DNA of 64,000 nucleotides from Fontisubflavum oceani (GCF_030407165.1 NZ_CP129111.1:1736001-1800000), one strand, 5' to 3'. Shown: positions 45,235 to 54,254, numbered from the stretch's first letter. Made by a program: numbers and translations. The notes: a model not told the origin generated them from the sequence alone.

Positions 45235-46217
45235 TCACTGTTCCCATTCACCGGTGAATTCTGGATTGGCATCGAGAACTTCGATGTCGATCATCGCTTG
45301 AACGGGCCCTTCCTCATCCATGTTGATCGCTTGAGTGACGGGGGCGCCTTCGATTGCATTGGCGATCTGTTCCATCGCCAGGGCCCCCATCGTCTTAGGG
45401 AAATAGGCCAGCGTGGAATCCCACCGACCTTCACGGATCGCGTCAATTGCGATAGCGGCCGCGCCGCCGCCCGACAAATACAAATCCGCCGGGTTCATGC
45501 CGGCTGCTTCCAGTGCAATCTCGACGCCGACAAGATGTTGGTCGGCATTTGAGAGGACCACATCGACATCTGGGTGGACCTGCAGAATGTCGGTCATTGC
45601 TTGGAGGCTTGGGTCGGGGGCGTAGTAGCCTTCGCCGACCGCGACGATCTCGATATTGTCATGTGCGGCAAGGACAGTTTCGAAGGTTTCGAGCCGCAGG
45701 TTGTCGAACGGGAAGATTCGCGCACCGATCATGACCACGACATTGCAAGGGTCGTGATCGGCGCAGTATTCTACGACTTCTTCGGCCTGGGTTGTGGCGC
45801 CCGCCACGGGGGAGAGGCGGCGGTCACGGTTATGCCGTCGACCTGCGGCTCGAGAGAGTTCAGATCAGGGCCCACTGGGAACAGGACAGTGCCAATAGGC
45901 ACCCCGTCTGCGATGGCTTGCTCGAAGGCGCCCGCGATTCCCACCGAATCGTTGGGCGAAACGATCATGCCGACGAAACGGCCGGATGCCAGCGCGTCCT
46001 CAATCTGACTGTATTGCAGCGCCGCATCGAATTGCCCGTCGAGAATCTCAGTCTCATAGCCCCGCTCGGCGGCCACGGCCTGAACGCCTTCATACGTTGC
46101 TTGATTGAAGCCGTTTTGCGAGGTGCCGGCGAAATACGCGATTGTGCCTTCTGCCGTCGCCGCGCCTGCCATCACGGTCAGGGCCGCCCCGGTCATCAGA
46201 GTTGTTTTGAGTGTCAT
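45235..46217 (-). CDS. ABC transporter substrate-binding protein (ribose/type 1 periplasmic-binding family), frameshifted in the middle
   Basis: From ATG 46217 the protein has a signal peptide (MTLKTTLMTGAALTVMAGAATA) and a type-1 periplasmic-binding fold beginning GTIAYFAGTSQNGFNQATYE. The frame breaks at a C run on the coding strand (plus positions 45808-45812). The continuation VAGATTQAEEVVEYCADHDP lies in the other frame and runs to the stop at 45235. One C appears missing. Repaired length is about 327 residues. It captures the substrate for the ABC importer in the same operon and lies next to the GntR regulator. Confidence 0.88.
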
Positions 46218-46264
46218 CGTATCGCTCCTCCCCAAGAGAATTTCCGGCTGTATCACATTTAGCG

Positions 46265-46290
46265 TTGCACATAATCCAAACTTTATGCAA
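46265..46290. promoter_or_regulatory. candidate GntR operator in the divergent control region
   Basis: TTGCACATAA at 46265-46274 and TTTATGCAA at 46282-46290 form an imperfect inverted repeat in the 83-base gap between the divergent substrate-binding protein gene (start 46217) and the GntR gene (start 46301). The location and symmetry suit an autoregulated GntR operator. No experimental consensus was matched. Confidence 0.45.
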
Positions 46291-46300
46291 GATTAATTTT

Positions 46301-47041
46301 ATGAAGCCAAAGACCCCAAAACCCCCGCCCACCGATCCGCAGCCGCGCAAGAAACGCGGCGCGTTGATGGTTTATGAGAAGCTTCGCGACGACATTCAGT
46401 GGATGCGCATCGCGCCCGGATCTGCACTGGATGAGGTCGCGCTAGCGCAAGCTTATGAGGTCTCGCGCACGCCGATCCGTGAGGCGCTTTTATTGCTTGT
46501 AAATGAAGGGTTTGTGCAGTTTCTGCAGAATCGGACAACCATTGTTGCGCCGCTTTCGATGCACAACCAGAATGCGTTTCTCGACACATTCATCTTGCTG
46601 TCGCGCGGGTTGATACGGGCGACAACGATGCATGGTCCGGTGGATCGCGACGCCCTTGCGCCGTATCTTGACGACTACTCCGAAGGGTTGGCCGAAAACG
46701 ATGTCGAGCGGGCGTTTCGTGCTCAACTTGGCCTCTTTCGACACCTGACCGAACTCGCGAAAAATCGGTTCCTCGCCAAATATTTTCTTGAGGCGCAGGA
46801 TGCCTCTGTTCGGATGAAGTTGCTCTACTTTTTCCCGCATCTTTCTGCCGATGACATCGCGACCGCCCGCATAAAGCTAGAAGCGGTGATTGATGCGGTT
46901 GCCGCGGGCGATCCAGAGGCCGGGGATCGGGCCGTAAGCGATGTCATTCTATTCGAAACCCAAGTCATTCAACGCGGCATCGAACCGCGTTTCGGCCACC
47001 AGATGACGCTAGAGTCGCCCGGAACGGGAGGGACGTCGTGA
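46301..47041 (+). CDS. GntR-family (FadR/FCD-type) transcriptional regulator
   Basis: The 246-residue protein starts at ATG 46301. After a basic Pro-rich leader it has the winged helix LDEVALAQAYEVSRTPIREALLLLVNEGF (about 43-71), the exact GntR recognition pattern, and a helical FCD-like ligand domain. It is divergent from the hyu/ABC operon and overlaps the M24 gene by four bases, so it probably controls both arms in response to the imported compound or its product. Confidence 0.92.
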   Translation: MKPKTPKPPPTDPQPRKKRGALMVYEKLRDDIQWMRIAPGSALDEVALAQAYEVSRTPIREALLLLVNEGFVQFLQNRTTIVAPLSMHNQNAFLDTFILLSRGLIRATTMHGPVDRDALAPYLDDYSEGLAENDVERAFRAQLGLFRHLTELAKNRFLAKYFLEAQDASVRMKLLYFFPHLSADDIATARIKLEAVIDAVAAGDPEAGDRAVSDVILFETQVIQRGIEPRFGHQMTLESPGTGGTS

Positions 47042-48142
47042 GCATTTTGTTGGATCGGCGCAGCCGTGCCATCGACATTATGCGGGCGGCCGGTCTTGGG
47101 GCTGTCGCTTTTGTGCCGGGTCCAAACCTTACCTATCTGACTGGCGTCCATCTGCATTTGATGGAGCGGCCAACGCTTTATGCCCTCACAGCCGAAGGGC
47201 GGAGCGTTGCGATGATGCCCAGTCTTGAGCGGCAGAAATGGGACGCGGCCATGCCGGACGCGGAGACGGTCTTCTGGGACGATTCGGATGGACCGGATGG
47301 GGCGTTCAGAGCTCTTGTGGACATGCTGGCGGCAGAACACCCACTTGGTGTTGAAGGACTCAGAATGCGCGCGGCTGAGTATAGAGCCTTGGCGCAAAGC
47401 TTCGGGCCAGAGAGGCTGGTCGATGCCGATCCAGCCATGGCTGCCCTGCGGCTCATCAAGAGTTCAGACGAGATTGGCGCACTCCGCCGCGCCGTCGCTA
47501 TCAGCGAAGCCGCGCTTTATGAAACGCTGGATGCTGGCATCGCGGGCCGCAGTGGCCATCAGATCGCGGCCCGGCTGAAGGCGGCAATGCTGGCGCATGG
47601 CGCGATGGGGTTTGCTTTTGATCCTATCGTCCTGAGCGGCGAGGAATCGGCCGACCCTCATGGCGATGTCAGTGCGCGGATCCTGAGCCCGGGTGACCCA
47701 CTTCTGATCGATTTTGGCGCAAGCTGGGGCGATATGCATGCCGACATCACGCGCACGGTTTTCTGCCGTCATGCGACGGACGCCCATGCCCAGATTTACG
47801 AAACCGTACGTGTCGCCAATGAGGCGGGTCGCGCCGCCGTCTGCGCGGGTAGAGCGATTGGCGATGTCGATCACGAGGCGACGGCCGTTCTGGAAAAATC
47901 ACGTTTCGCGGATCTGATCCTTCACAAAACCGGCCATGGACTGGGTCGCGAAGTCCATGAAGCGCCAGCCAGTGACGCGCGCCAATCGCGATCCGCAACA
48001 GGCAGGTATGGTCTTCACAATTGAGCCTGGGCTTTACCGGTCGGGGGATATTGGCGTGCGCATCGAGGATGATGTCATTGTGACCGATACCGGGCATGAG
48101 TGTTTAACCACTTTTGCCAAGGAGTTAATGGTCTATGCTTGA
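47038..48142 (+). CDS. M24-family metallohydrolase (creatinase / Xaa-Pro dipeptidase type), frameshifted near the C-terminus
   Basis: The protein has a creatinase N-terminal domain and an M24 pita-bread domain with metal ligands in LLIDFGASWGDMHADITRTVF (Asp, Asp), TGHGLGREVHEAP (His) and, in the next frame, GMVFTIEPGLY (Glu) and DDVIVTDTGHECLT. The frame change falls at about 47962-47972 and fits one extra base. Repaired length is about 367 residues. M24 members include creatine amidinohydrolase and prolidases, so beside HyuAB it may process the ring-opened product. It starts with GTG overlapping the GntR stop and overlaps the GAF gene by eight bases. Confidence 0.85.
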
Positions 48143-48638
48143 TGACATCCATGCCCTGCGCCGGTTTGGAAAAACCCTCTCCTGTGACAAGTGGATCAGC
48201 CCTTTCCCAGCACTTGAAGAGCTGTGCCAGGTGATGATGGGCCACAAGCTTTTTTCTTGTTCCATCTTTCGCATGAGCGGTCCGCAGCAGGGCGTGGCGG
48301 CACGTGTCTATTCTAATGACGCCGGAAGCTATCCGATTTCCGGGCTGAAGGAGATCGTTCCGAACCGTTGGACCGAACATGTCATCCTGCGCCGCCAAAC
48401 CTTTGTCGCGAATTCTGTTGATGGCTTCATGGATGTGTTTCCGGATCACGCGCTCATCGCGTCGCTCGGCCTCGGTTCGGTTGTCAATCTGCCGGTGATC
48501 TTGCGCGGTGAGTTCATCGGTACGGTGAATATGCTCCATACGGCGGGCCATTATACGGATGCGCGGCTCCGGGCGATGGAGGATTTGGTGGTGCCGTCGC
48601 TTTTGGCCTTCGAGGCTTCGCCAGAGGCGGTGAAATAG
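48135..48638 (+). CDS. GAF-domain protein
   Basis: The 167-residue protein is a single GAF domain: FSCSIFRMSGPQQGVAARVYSN, the middle LRRQTFVANSVDGFMDVFPD, and SVVNLPVILRGEFIGTVNML at the end. There is no output domain. It could bind the small molecule handled by this cluster or act as a small accessory protein. It overlaps the M24 gene by eight bases and ends the rightward arm of the island. Confidence 0.8.
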   Translation: MLDDIHALRRFGKTLSCDKWISPFPALEELCQVMMGHKLFSCSIFRMSGPQQGVAARVYSNDAGSYPISGLKEIVPNRWTEHVILRRQTFVANSVDGFMDVFPDHALIASLGLGSVVNLPVILRGEFIGTVNMLHTAGHYTDARLRAMEDLVVPSLLAFEASPEAVK

Positions 48639-48686
48639 ACGCCCTTGGCCGGCCTTCATCTGTCGGCTGATGGGCTGGCGTGGAGC

Positions 48687-50351
48687 TTACCCCTGCGAGT
48701 TGTCGCGCCAGCGGTTCACGATCGGATAACGCCGGTCGAGCCAGAAGGCGCGTTCGGTCAGCCGCGCACCGGGGGCGGATTGGAAACGCTTGTATTCGCT
48801 AATGTAAATCAGATGCTCGACCTTTTTCACCGTCTCCCGATCATGGCCCTTCGCGACGCAATCGGCGACCGATGCCTCTTTGTCGATCAGTAGGTCCAGG
48901 ATGTCATCCAGCACGTCATACGGCGGCAGGCTGTCCTCGTCCTTCTGGTTCTCGCGCAGCTCCGCCGTCGGCGGCTTTTCGATCACGCGGGGTGGGATCA
49001 CCTCACCTGCGGGGGCTTTCATCCAGGGCCGGTGATTGGCGTTGCGCCAGCGGCAGGTCTCGAAAACACGGGTTTTGTAGAGGTCTTTGATCGGGTTATA
49101 GCCGCCCGCCATGTCGCCATAGATCGTGGCATAGCCCACGGCGACCTCGGATTTGTTGCCGGTGGTGAGCAGCATTTCCCCGAATTTGTTGCTGAGCGCC
49201 ATAAGGGCAACGCCGCGCAGACGGGATTGGATGTTCTCTTCCGCCACGCCCGGCGCGGTGCCGTTGAAAAGTGGCGCCAACGCTTCGGTGACAGCGGCGC
49301 GGGGGCCGGAGATCGGCACCGTGTCGAGCCGTGTGCCAAGCCGCTTGGCCACATCCGCGGCATCTTCCAGCGAGGTCTCGGATGTGTATTCCGAGGGCAG
49401 CATCACGCAGCGGACGTTTTCGGGGCCAAGCGCGTCGGCAGCAATGGTTGCCACAATCGCGCTGTCGATGCCGCCGGAGAGGCCAAGGACGACCTTGGAA
49501 AACCCGGCCTTTTCAACATATTCGCGGGTCGCCTCGACCATCACGCGATAATCTGCTTCCCATTCATCCGGCAGCTTGGCTTTCTCACCATCCACCGCGC
49601 GCCATCCCTCGGGTGTGTTTTCGAAATCGACATGGAACAGGCCTGGCTCGAAAGCTGGCATTTGATGGGTCAACGCCCCGCCGGGGTTCAACACAAAGCT
49701 GGCACCGTCGAAAATCTGGTCATCCTGGCCGCCAAGCAGGTTCAGATAGACCAGCGGTAAGCCCGTTTCGACCACGCGGGAGACCATCAACATCTGGCGC
49801 AGCGCGAATTTGCCCCGATGATACGGCGACCCGTTGGGCACCAGCAGAATCTCGGCGCCGGTTTCAGCCAGGGTCTCTGTCACATCCTCGAACCAGGCAT
49901 CCTCGCAGATCGGCACCCCGATCCGCATAGGGCCGACCCGTACCGGGCCCGCCGGATTTCCGGCGTGGTAATAGCGTTTCTCGTCAAACACTTCGGAATT
50001 GGGCAGGTGATGTTTCAACACCTCGGCGCTGATCTGGCCGTTTTGCAGGATGAAATAGGCGTTGAACGGCTTGCCCGCGCCGGGCAGTGGCCCGCCGATG
50101 CCGATTGCCGGGCCGTCGGCGCAATCGCTGGCCAATTGGGTCAGCACCCGCTGCACATCGGCGGCGAAGGCCGGTTTGCGCACCAGATCCTGCAACTGAT
50201 AGCCGGTGATGAACATCTCGGGGAAGGCGATCATATCGGCCCCGGCGGCCTTCGCCTCGGCCCAGGCTGCGCGCGCCATTTCGGCATTGCCGGTCAGATC
50301 GCCCACGGTTGGGTTCAACTGCGCAAGAGTGAGGCGGAAGGTCTCGGCCAT
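48687..50351 (-). CDS. nadE: glutamine-dependent NAD+ synthetase
   Basis: The 554-residue protein fuses a nitrilase-type glutaminase to NAD synthetase. The glutaminase has Glu in AFPEMFITGYQ, Lys in EVLKHHLPNSEVFDE and Cys in PICEDAWFED. The synthetase has the P-loop VVLGLSGGIDSAIVATIA near residue 290, LLTTGNKSEVAVGYATIYGD and RRYPIVNRWRD. It amidates deamido-NAD with glutamine nitrogen. ATG 50351 (MAETFRLTLAQLNP) is preferred over a GTG three codons earlier. Confidence 0.95.
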   Translation of the reverse strand: MAETFRLTLAQLNPTVGDLTGNAEMARAAWAEAKAAGADMIAFPEMFITGYQLQDLVRKPAFAADVQRVLTQLASDCADGPAIGIGGPLPGAGKPFNAYFILQNGQISAEVLKHHLPNSEVFDEKRYYHAGNPAGPVRVGPMRIGVPICEDAWFEDVTETLAETGAEILLVPNGSPYHRGKFALRQMLMVSRVVETGLPLVYLNLLGGQDDQIFDGASFVLNPGGALTHQMPAFEPGLFHVDFENTPEGWRAVDGEKAKLPDEWEADYRVMVEATREYVEKAGFSKVVLGLSGGIDSAIVATIAADALGPENVRCVMLPSEYTSETSLEDAADVAKRLGTRLDTVPISGPRAAVTEALAPLFNGTAPGVAEENIQSRLRGVALMALSNKFGEMLLTTGNKSEVAVGYATIYGDMAGGYNPIKDLYKTRVFETCRWRNANHRPWMKAPAGEVIPPRVIEKPPTAELRENQKDEDSLPPYDVLDDILDLLIDKEASVADCVAKGHDRETVKKVEHLIYISEYKRFQSAPGARLTERAFWLDRRYPIVNRWRDNSQG

Positions 50352-50514
50352 ATCGGTCACGCTTTTCCTGTTTGTCCGGGCAGAGGTTTAGCAGATCGGT
50401 CAGCGCCGCCAAGCCATACCGGCGCTCTCACGGCGAAATGCGTTGCGAGGCCCCCAGTCCTCACCTAGGTTTGGATGGGATCAGGATAAGACAGACGAAT
50501 GGGGAGAGCGGGAC

Positions 50515-52053
50515 GTGCAAAAGCCAGGGTGGGGCATGATCCGACAATTGGCCGGGGCCGGCGCACTTGGTCTGGCGTTGAGCGGCGCGGCGCTGGCGCA
50601 GGTCGATATCCAGCAATACGACAATGGCGGGATTTACGAAGGCGAGTTCCGCAACGGGGTTCAGCATGGCCAGGGCACCTATCGCCTGCCCAACGGGTAT
50701 GAATATACCGGCGAATGGGTGGATGGCGAAATCCGCGGCCAGGGGCGCGCGGTCTTTCCCGACGGGTCGATTTATGAGGGCGCGTTTATTGCCGGGCGGC
50801 CCGAGGGGTTCGGCAACATTACCTTCGCCGACGGCTCCACCTATGAAGGCGAATGGGCTGATGGCCGGATCAATGGCCAAGGCATGGCGCTATATGCCAA
50901 TGGCGTGCGCTATGAGGGTGGCTTCGTCAACGCGCTGCATCATGGCACCGGCGTGATGGAGAGCCCGAATGGCTATCGCTATGAGGGCCAGTGGGAGAAT
51001 GGGCTGAAAGAAGGCCGGGGAGTGATCACCTATCCCGATGGCGCGGTCTATGACGGAGAGTTTGAGGCCGGACAACGCGCCGGGACCGGGCGGCTCGAAA
51101 TGGCCGATGGCGTGGTCTATGTCGGGGCTTGGGCAGGTGGGCAGATCAATGGCGACGGCATTCTGACCCAACCCAATGGCGATATCTATGAGGGCACGTT
51201 GGTCAATGGCCAGCGCCAGGGGCGCGGCGTGGTTCGCTATGCCAATGGCGATGTGTATGAAGGCGATTTTGCCGACGATCGCCGCCAGGGCCAGGGTACG
51301 TTCACGGGCGCGGATGGCTATCTCTATGTCGGCGAGTGGACAGAAGGCCGGATAGAGGGTGAAGGGCGTGTGACCTACCCCGATGGCTCGATCTACGAAG
51401 GTATGTTCCGCAACGATTTGGCCCATGGGCGGGGCACGATCACCTATGACGACGGCTCCAGTTATGAGGGTGATTGGGTTGACGGAGTCATCCAAGGCTT
51501 CGGCGTGGCGCGCTATGCCAACGGGCTGGTCTATGAGGGGCAATTTCTCAATGCGCGGCAGCATGGGCAGGGGGTGATGACCCAACCCAACCCGGAATAT
51601 GACGCCGAGGCCGCCGAGGCCGAGGGCGACGCCTATGATGTGCCGGAACTTCTCTATCGTTATGAAGGCGCGTGGGAGAACGGCCTCCGCCATGGCGAGG
51701 GGATCGCCACCTATGCCGATGGTACGGTGTACGAAGGGGGCTTCGCCGAAGGCCAGCGCGCCGGCGAGGGGCGGCTGAGCATGCCCGATGGCTTCACGTA
51801 TCAAGGCGCGTGGGCCGAGGGGGAGATCAATGGCGCCGGTGTGGCCACCTATGCCAATGGCGATGTCTATGACGGGTTCTTCGTCAATGGTCGCCGCCAG
51901 GGGCAAGGGATGATGACCTATGCGACCGGCCAAGTTGCGGAAGGCGAATGGGAAGATGGCCGGTTGACCGATGCGACGGAGAGCAGCGGTAACGAAGAAG
52001 CCGCACCAGAGGACCCGGATACGTCAGAGGCGGCACCGGCGACTGATCAATAG
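50515..52053 (+). CDS. exported protein with 18 MORN repeats
   Basis: The likely start is GTG 50515, preceded by GGGGAGAG (ATG 50536 also possible). A signal peptide ends near ALSGAALAQ. The rest is an array of 18 MORN repeats of 23 residues (69 bases), each close to YEGEFRNGxxHGQGTYxxPNG. The array is interrupted once after repeat 14 by an acidic 20-residue insert (PEYDAEAAEAEGDAYDVPEL) and followed by an acidic tail. MORN arrays form extended beta-rods and can bind lipids or proteins. Here the protein is predicted to be periplasmic or surface. A bidirectional terminator follows. Confidence 0.88.
   Translation: MQKPGWGMIRQLAGAGALGLALSGAALAQVDIQQYDNGGIYEGEFRNGVQHGQGTYRLPNGYEYTGEWVDGEIRGQGRAVFPDGSIYEGAFIAGRPEGFGNITFADGSTYEGEWADGRINGQGMALYANGVRYEGGFVNALHHGTGVMESPNGYRYEGQWENGLKEGRGVITYPDGAVYDGEFEAGQRAGTGRLEMADGVVYVGAWAGGQINGDGILTQPNGDIYEGTLVNGQRQGRGVVRYANGDVYEGDFADDRRQGQGTFTGADGYLYVGEWTEGRIEGEGRVTYPDGSIYEGMFRNDLAHGRGTITYDDGSSYEGDWVDGVIQGFGVARYANGLVYEGQFLNARQHGQGVMTQPNPEYDAEAAEAEGDAYDVPELLYRYEGAWENGLRHGEGIATYADGTVYEGGFAEGQRAGEGRLSMPDGFTYQGAWAEGEINGAGVATYANGDVYDGFFVNGRRQGQGMMTYATGQVAEGEWEDGRLTDATESSGNEEAAPEDPDTSEAAPATDQ
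50635..51950 (+). repeat. 69-bp period MORN repeat array (18 units)
   Basis: Fourteen consecutive 69-bp units run from about 50635 to 51590, then a 60-70 base insert, then four more to about 51950. Each encodes a Y-x-G-x(F/W)-x-(N/D)-G-x(2)-(H/N)-G-x-G core. The units differ at the DNA level by more than third positions, so the array is old rather than recently expanded. Confidence 0.85.
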
Positions 52054-52096
52054 CGGCGATCAAAGACACCGGGCAAACCGCCAGGCGGAGATACGA

Positions 52097-52130
52097 AAAG
52101 GCCGGAGGTGCATCCCCCGGCCTTTCGTTT
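52097..52130. terminator. bidirectional terminator between the MORN gene and sat-cysC
   Basis: AAAGGCCGG at 52097-52105 pairs with CCGGCCTTT at 52117-52125 over an 11-base loop. T-tracts follow on both strands, serving the MORN gene (stop 52053) on plus and sat-cysC (stop 52143) on minus. Confidence 0.88.
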
Positions 52131-52142
52131 GTTGTGCCGACC

Positions 52143-53849
52143 TTAGACGGCGATCAGCCCCATGCTTTCCAGCTTCAACAGAACCTGCTGCGCACAGTAA
52201 TCGACTTCCATCCCTTCGGTGTCGACCACCAGTTCGGCGGTTTCGGGGGCCTCATAAGGGTCTGAAATCCCGGTGAACTCTTTGATCTTGCCTTCGCGCG
52301 CAAGCTTGTAGAGACCTTTGCGGTCGCGGCGTTCACATTCCTCCAGCGACGTCGCGACATGCACCTCTACGAAAGCGCCGAAATCCTCAATCATCTCGCG
52401 GACGGCGCGACGGGTCGCGGTATAGGGCGCAATTGGCGCACAGATCGCGATGCCGCCGTTTTTGGTGATTTCAGACGCGACATAGCCGATCCGGCGGATG
52501 TTGATATCGCGATGCTCTTTCGAGAAGCCAAGCTCGGAGGACAGGTGTTTCCGAACCACATCGCCGTCAAGCAACGTGACCGGGCGGCCCCCCATCTCCA
52601 TCAGTTTGACCATCATCGCATTTGCGATGGTGGATTTGCCCGAGCCGGAGAGGCCGGTGAAAAACACGGTGAAGCCCTGCTTTGAGCGCGGTGGGCGCGT
52701 GCGGCGCAATTCGGCAACCACATCGGGGAAGGAGAACCAATCTGGAATCTCCAGCCCTTCGGCCAGACGGCGGCGCAGTTCGGTGCCCGAGATGTTCAGA
52801 ACCGTCGCGCCTTCGGCCACCTCATCGGCGGGCTGATATTCGGCACGCTCCTGCACGAAAACCATATGTTTGAAGGGCACCATCTCGATGCCGATCTCGT
52901 CTTCATGCTGTTTGAACAGGTCTTGCGCGTCGTAAGGCCCATAGAAGTCCTCGCCTTGGCTGCTGTTTTTGCCCGGGCCCGCGTGGTCGCGGCCAACGAT
53001 GAAATGGGTGCAGCCGTGGTTTTTGCGGATCAACCCGTGCCAGACCGCCTCGCGTGGCCCGGCCATCCGCATGGCCAGGTTCAGCAGACTCATCGTGGTG
53101 GTGGCCGAGGGGTATTGATCTAGCACCGCCTCATAGCAGCGGACTCGCGTGAAATGATCGATATCGCCGGGTTTGGTCATACCGACGACCGGGTGAATGA
53201 TCAGGTTGGCCTGCGCCTCTTTCGCGGCGCGGAAGGTCAACTCCTGATGCGCGCGGTGGAGCGGGTTGCGGGTTTGGAAAGCCACGACCCGGCGCCAGCC
53301 AAGCTTGCGGAAATAGGCGCGCAGTTCGTTCGGTGTATCCCGACGGGCGCGGAAATCGTAATGCACCGGCTGTTGGATGCCAGTGATTGCGCCGCCCAGA
53401 TAGACCGGCCCCGCGATATTGTGCAGGTAGTTTACGGCAGGATGCGCGATATCATCGGCCCCAAAGACCATCTCGGCCTCGCGGGCCTTATTCGGCAGGT
53501 ATTTATCGCCAATTGAGAGGATGGCGAGGATCACGCCTTCCTGATCGCGGAGGGCGATGTCCTGGCCGGGCTCAATGCTATCTGCGAACTCCTGGCTGAC
53601 ATCGAGCGTGATCGGCATCGGCCAGAGTGTGCCATCGGCCAACCGCATGTTTTCGACGACAGAGGTGTAATCCTCTTCGCTCAGGAAACCTTTCAGCGGG
53701 TTGAAGCCTCCATTCATCAAGAGTTCAAGGTCGCAAATCTGGCGCGGGGTCAGATCCCAGCTTGGCAGTTCGGCGGCTTCGGCTTTGAGTTTCTGTGCTG
53801 AGTCATATGAGACATAAAGCTCAGGCACCGGGGCAAGGTTTGGTTGCAT
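52143..53849 (-). CDS. sat/cysC: bifunctional sulfate adenylyltransferase / adenylylsulfate kinase
   Basis: From the internal ATG 53849 (MQPNLAPVPELYVSYDSAQK, with AGGACG upstream) the 568-residue protein has an ATP sulfurylase domain with FQTRNPLHRAHQELT and HFIVGRDHAGPGK, then an APS kinase domain with P-loop FFTGLSGSGKST, LLDGDVVRKHLSSELGFS and FVEVHVATSLEECERRD. It turns sulfate into PAPS for sulfur assimilation or sulfation. A TPR-sulfotransferase gene that would use PAPS lies at 56.1-57.7 kb. The same frame is open upstream to 54215 through a winged-helix domain (separate entry). Confidence 0.94.
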   Translation of the reverse strand: MQPNLAPVPELYVSYDSAQKLKAEAAELPSWDLTPRQICDLELLMNGGFNPLKGFLSEEDYTSVVENMRLADGTLWPMPITLDVSQEFADSIEPGQDIALRDQEGVILAILSIGDKYLPNKAREAEMVFGADDIAHPAVNYLHNIAGPVYLGGAITGIQQPVHYDFRARRDTPNELRAYFRKLGWRRVVAFQTRNPLHRAHQELTFRAAKEAQANLIIHPVVGMTKPGDIDHFTRVRCYEAVLDQYPSATTTMSLLNLAMRMAGPREAVWHGLIRKNHGCTHFIVGRDHAGPGKNSSQGEDFYGPYDAQDLFKQHEDEIGIEMVPFKHMVFVQERAEYQPADEVAEGATVLNISGTELRRRLAEGLEIPDWFSFPDVVAELRRTRPPRSKQGFTVFFTGLSGSGKSTIANAMMVKLMEMGGRPVTLLDGDVVRKHLSSELGFSKEHRDINIRRIGYVASEITKNGGIAICAPIAPYTATRRAVREMIEDFGAFVEVHVATSLEECERRDRKGLYKLAREGKIKEFTGISDPYEAPETAELVVDTEGMEVDYCAQQVLLKLESMGLIAV

Positions 53850-54215
53850 CGCTGTCGTCCTGTTTTTGGAAGGGAGAAGGCCGCTTGCCGCGCCGGTCAG
53901 CTCGGCATGCAGTGTGTCGTATTCCACGAGCTTTCGGGCAAGGAACCGATCAGCCAGGCGGGCTTTTTCGGCGGCTCCTCGCGGGGTCAGCGCGTAGGAA
54001 AATCTCTGGCGTCGATCTGGTCCGGCACGGTCGGAAATCGTGACTAGGCCTTGATCGGCCACAGCCCGTAATTGCGCATTGAGCCGCCCCAAGCTGATGC
54101 CAAGCGCTTCGGCCGTCGCCCGTTGCGACGCTTCTGGCGCGGTGTCCAGTTGCCGCAAGAGCCGAAAGAGCAGGTCTTCATCTGGCTGTGGCGTATCAAG
54201 GGGTGGTGCGGGCAT
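53850..54215 (-). CDS. MarR-type EPS-associated winged-helix regulator, in frame with sat-cysC
   Basis: Residues 1-122 of the open frame (ATG 54215) form a complete winged helix: DEDLLFRLLRQLDTAPEASQRATAEALGISLGRLNAQLRAVADQGLVTI, then YALTPRGAAEKARLADRFLARKLVEYDTLHAEL. This is the MarR-family regulator type associated with exopolysaccharide loci. There is no stop before the sat ATG, so either one fused protein or readthrough is encoded, or an indel has hidden the regulator's stop. A 20-bp palindrome precedes it. Confidence 0.75.
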
Positions 54216-54234
54216 TCGAAGCTCAGGTTGAAAG

Positions 54235-54254
54235 TGTGTTCACGGGTGAACACA
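54235..54254. promoter_or_regulatory. 20-bp palindromic operator upstream of the MarR/sat-cysC gene
   Basis: TGTGTTCAC at 54235-54243, GG, then GTGAACACA at 54246-54254 form a perfect inverted repeat with a 2-bp centre. It extends as GAAA and TTTC with a one-base bulge. It lies 20 bases before the ATG at 54215, in the position for an autorepressor site of the winged-helix regulator. Confidence 0.75.
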
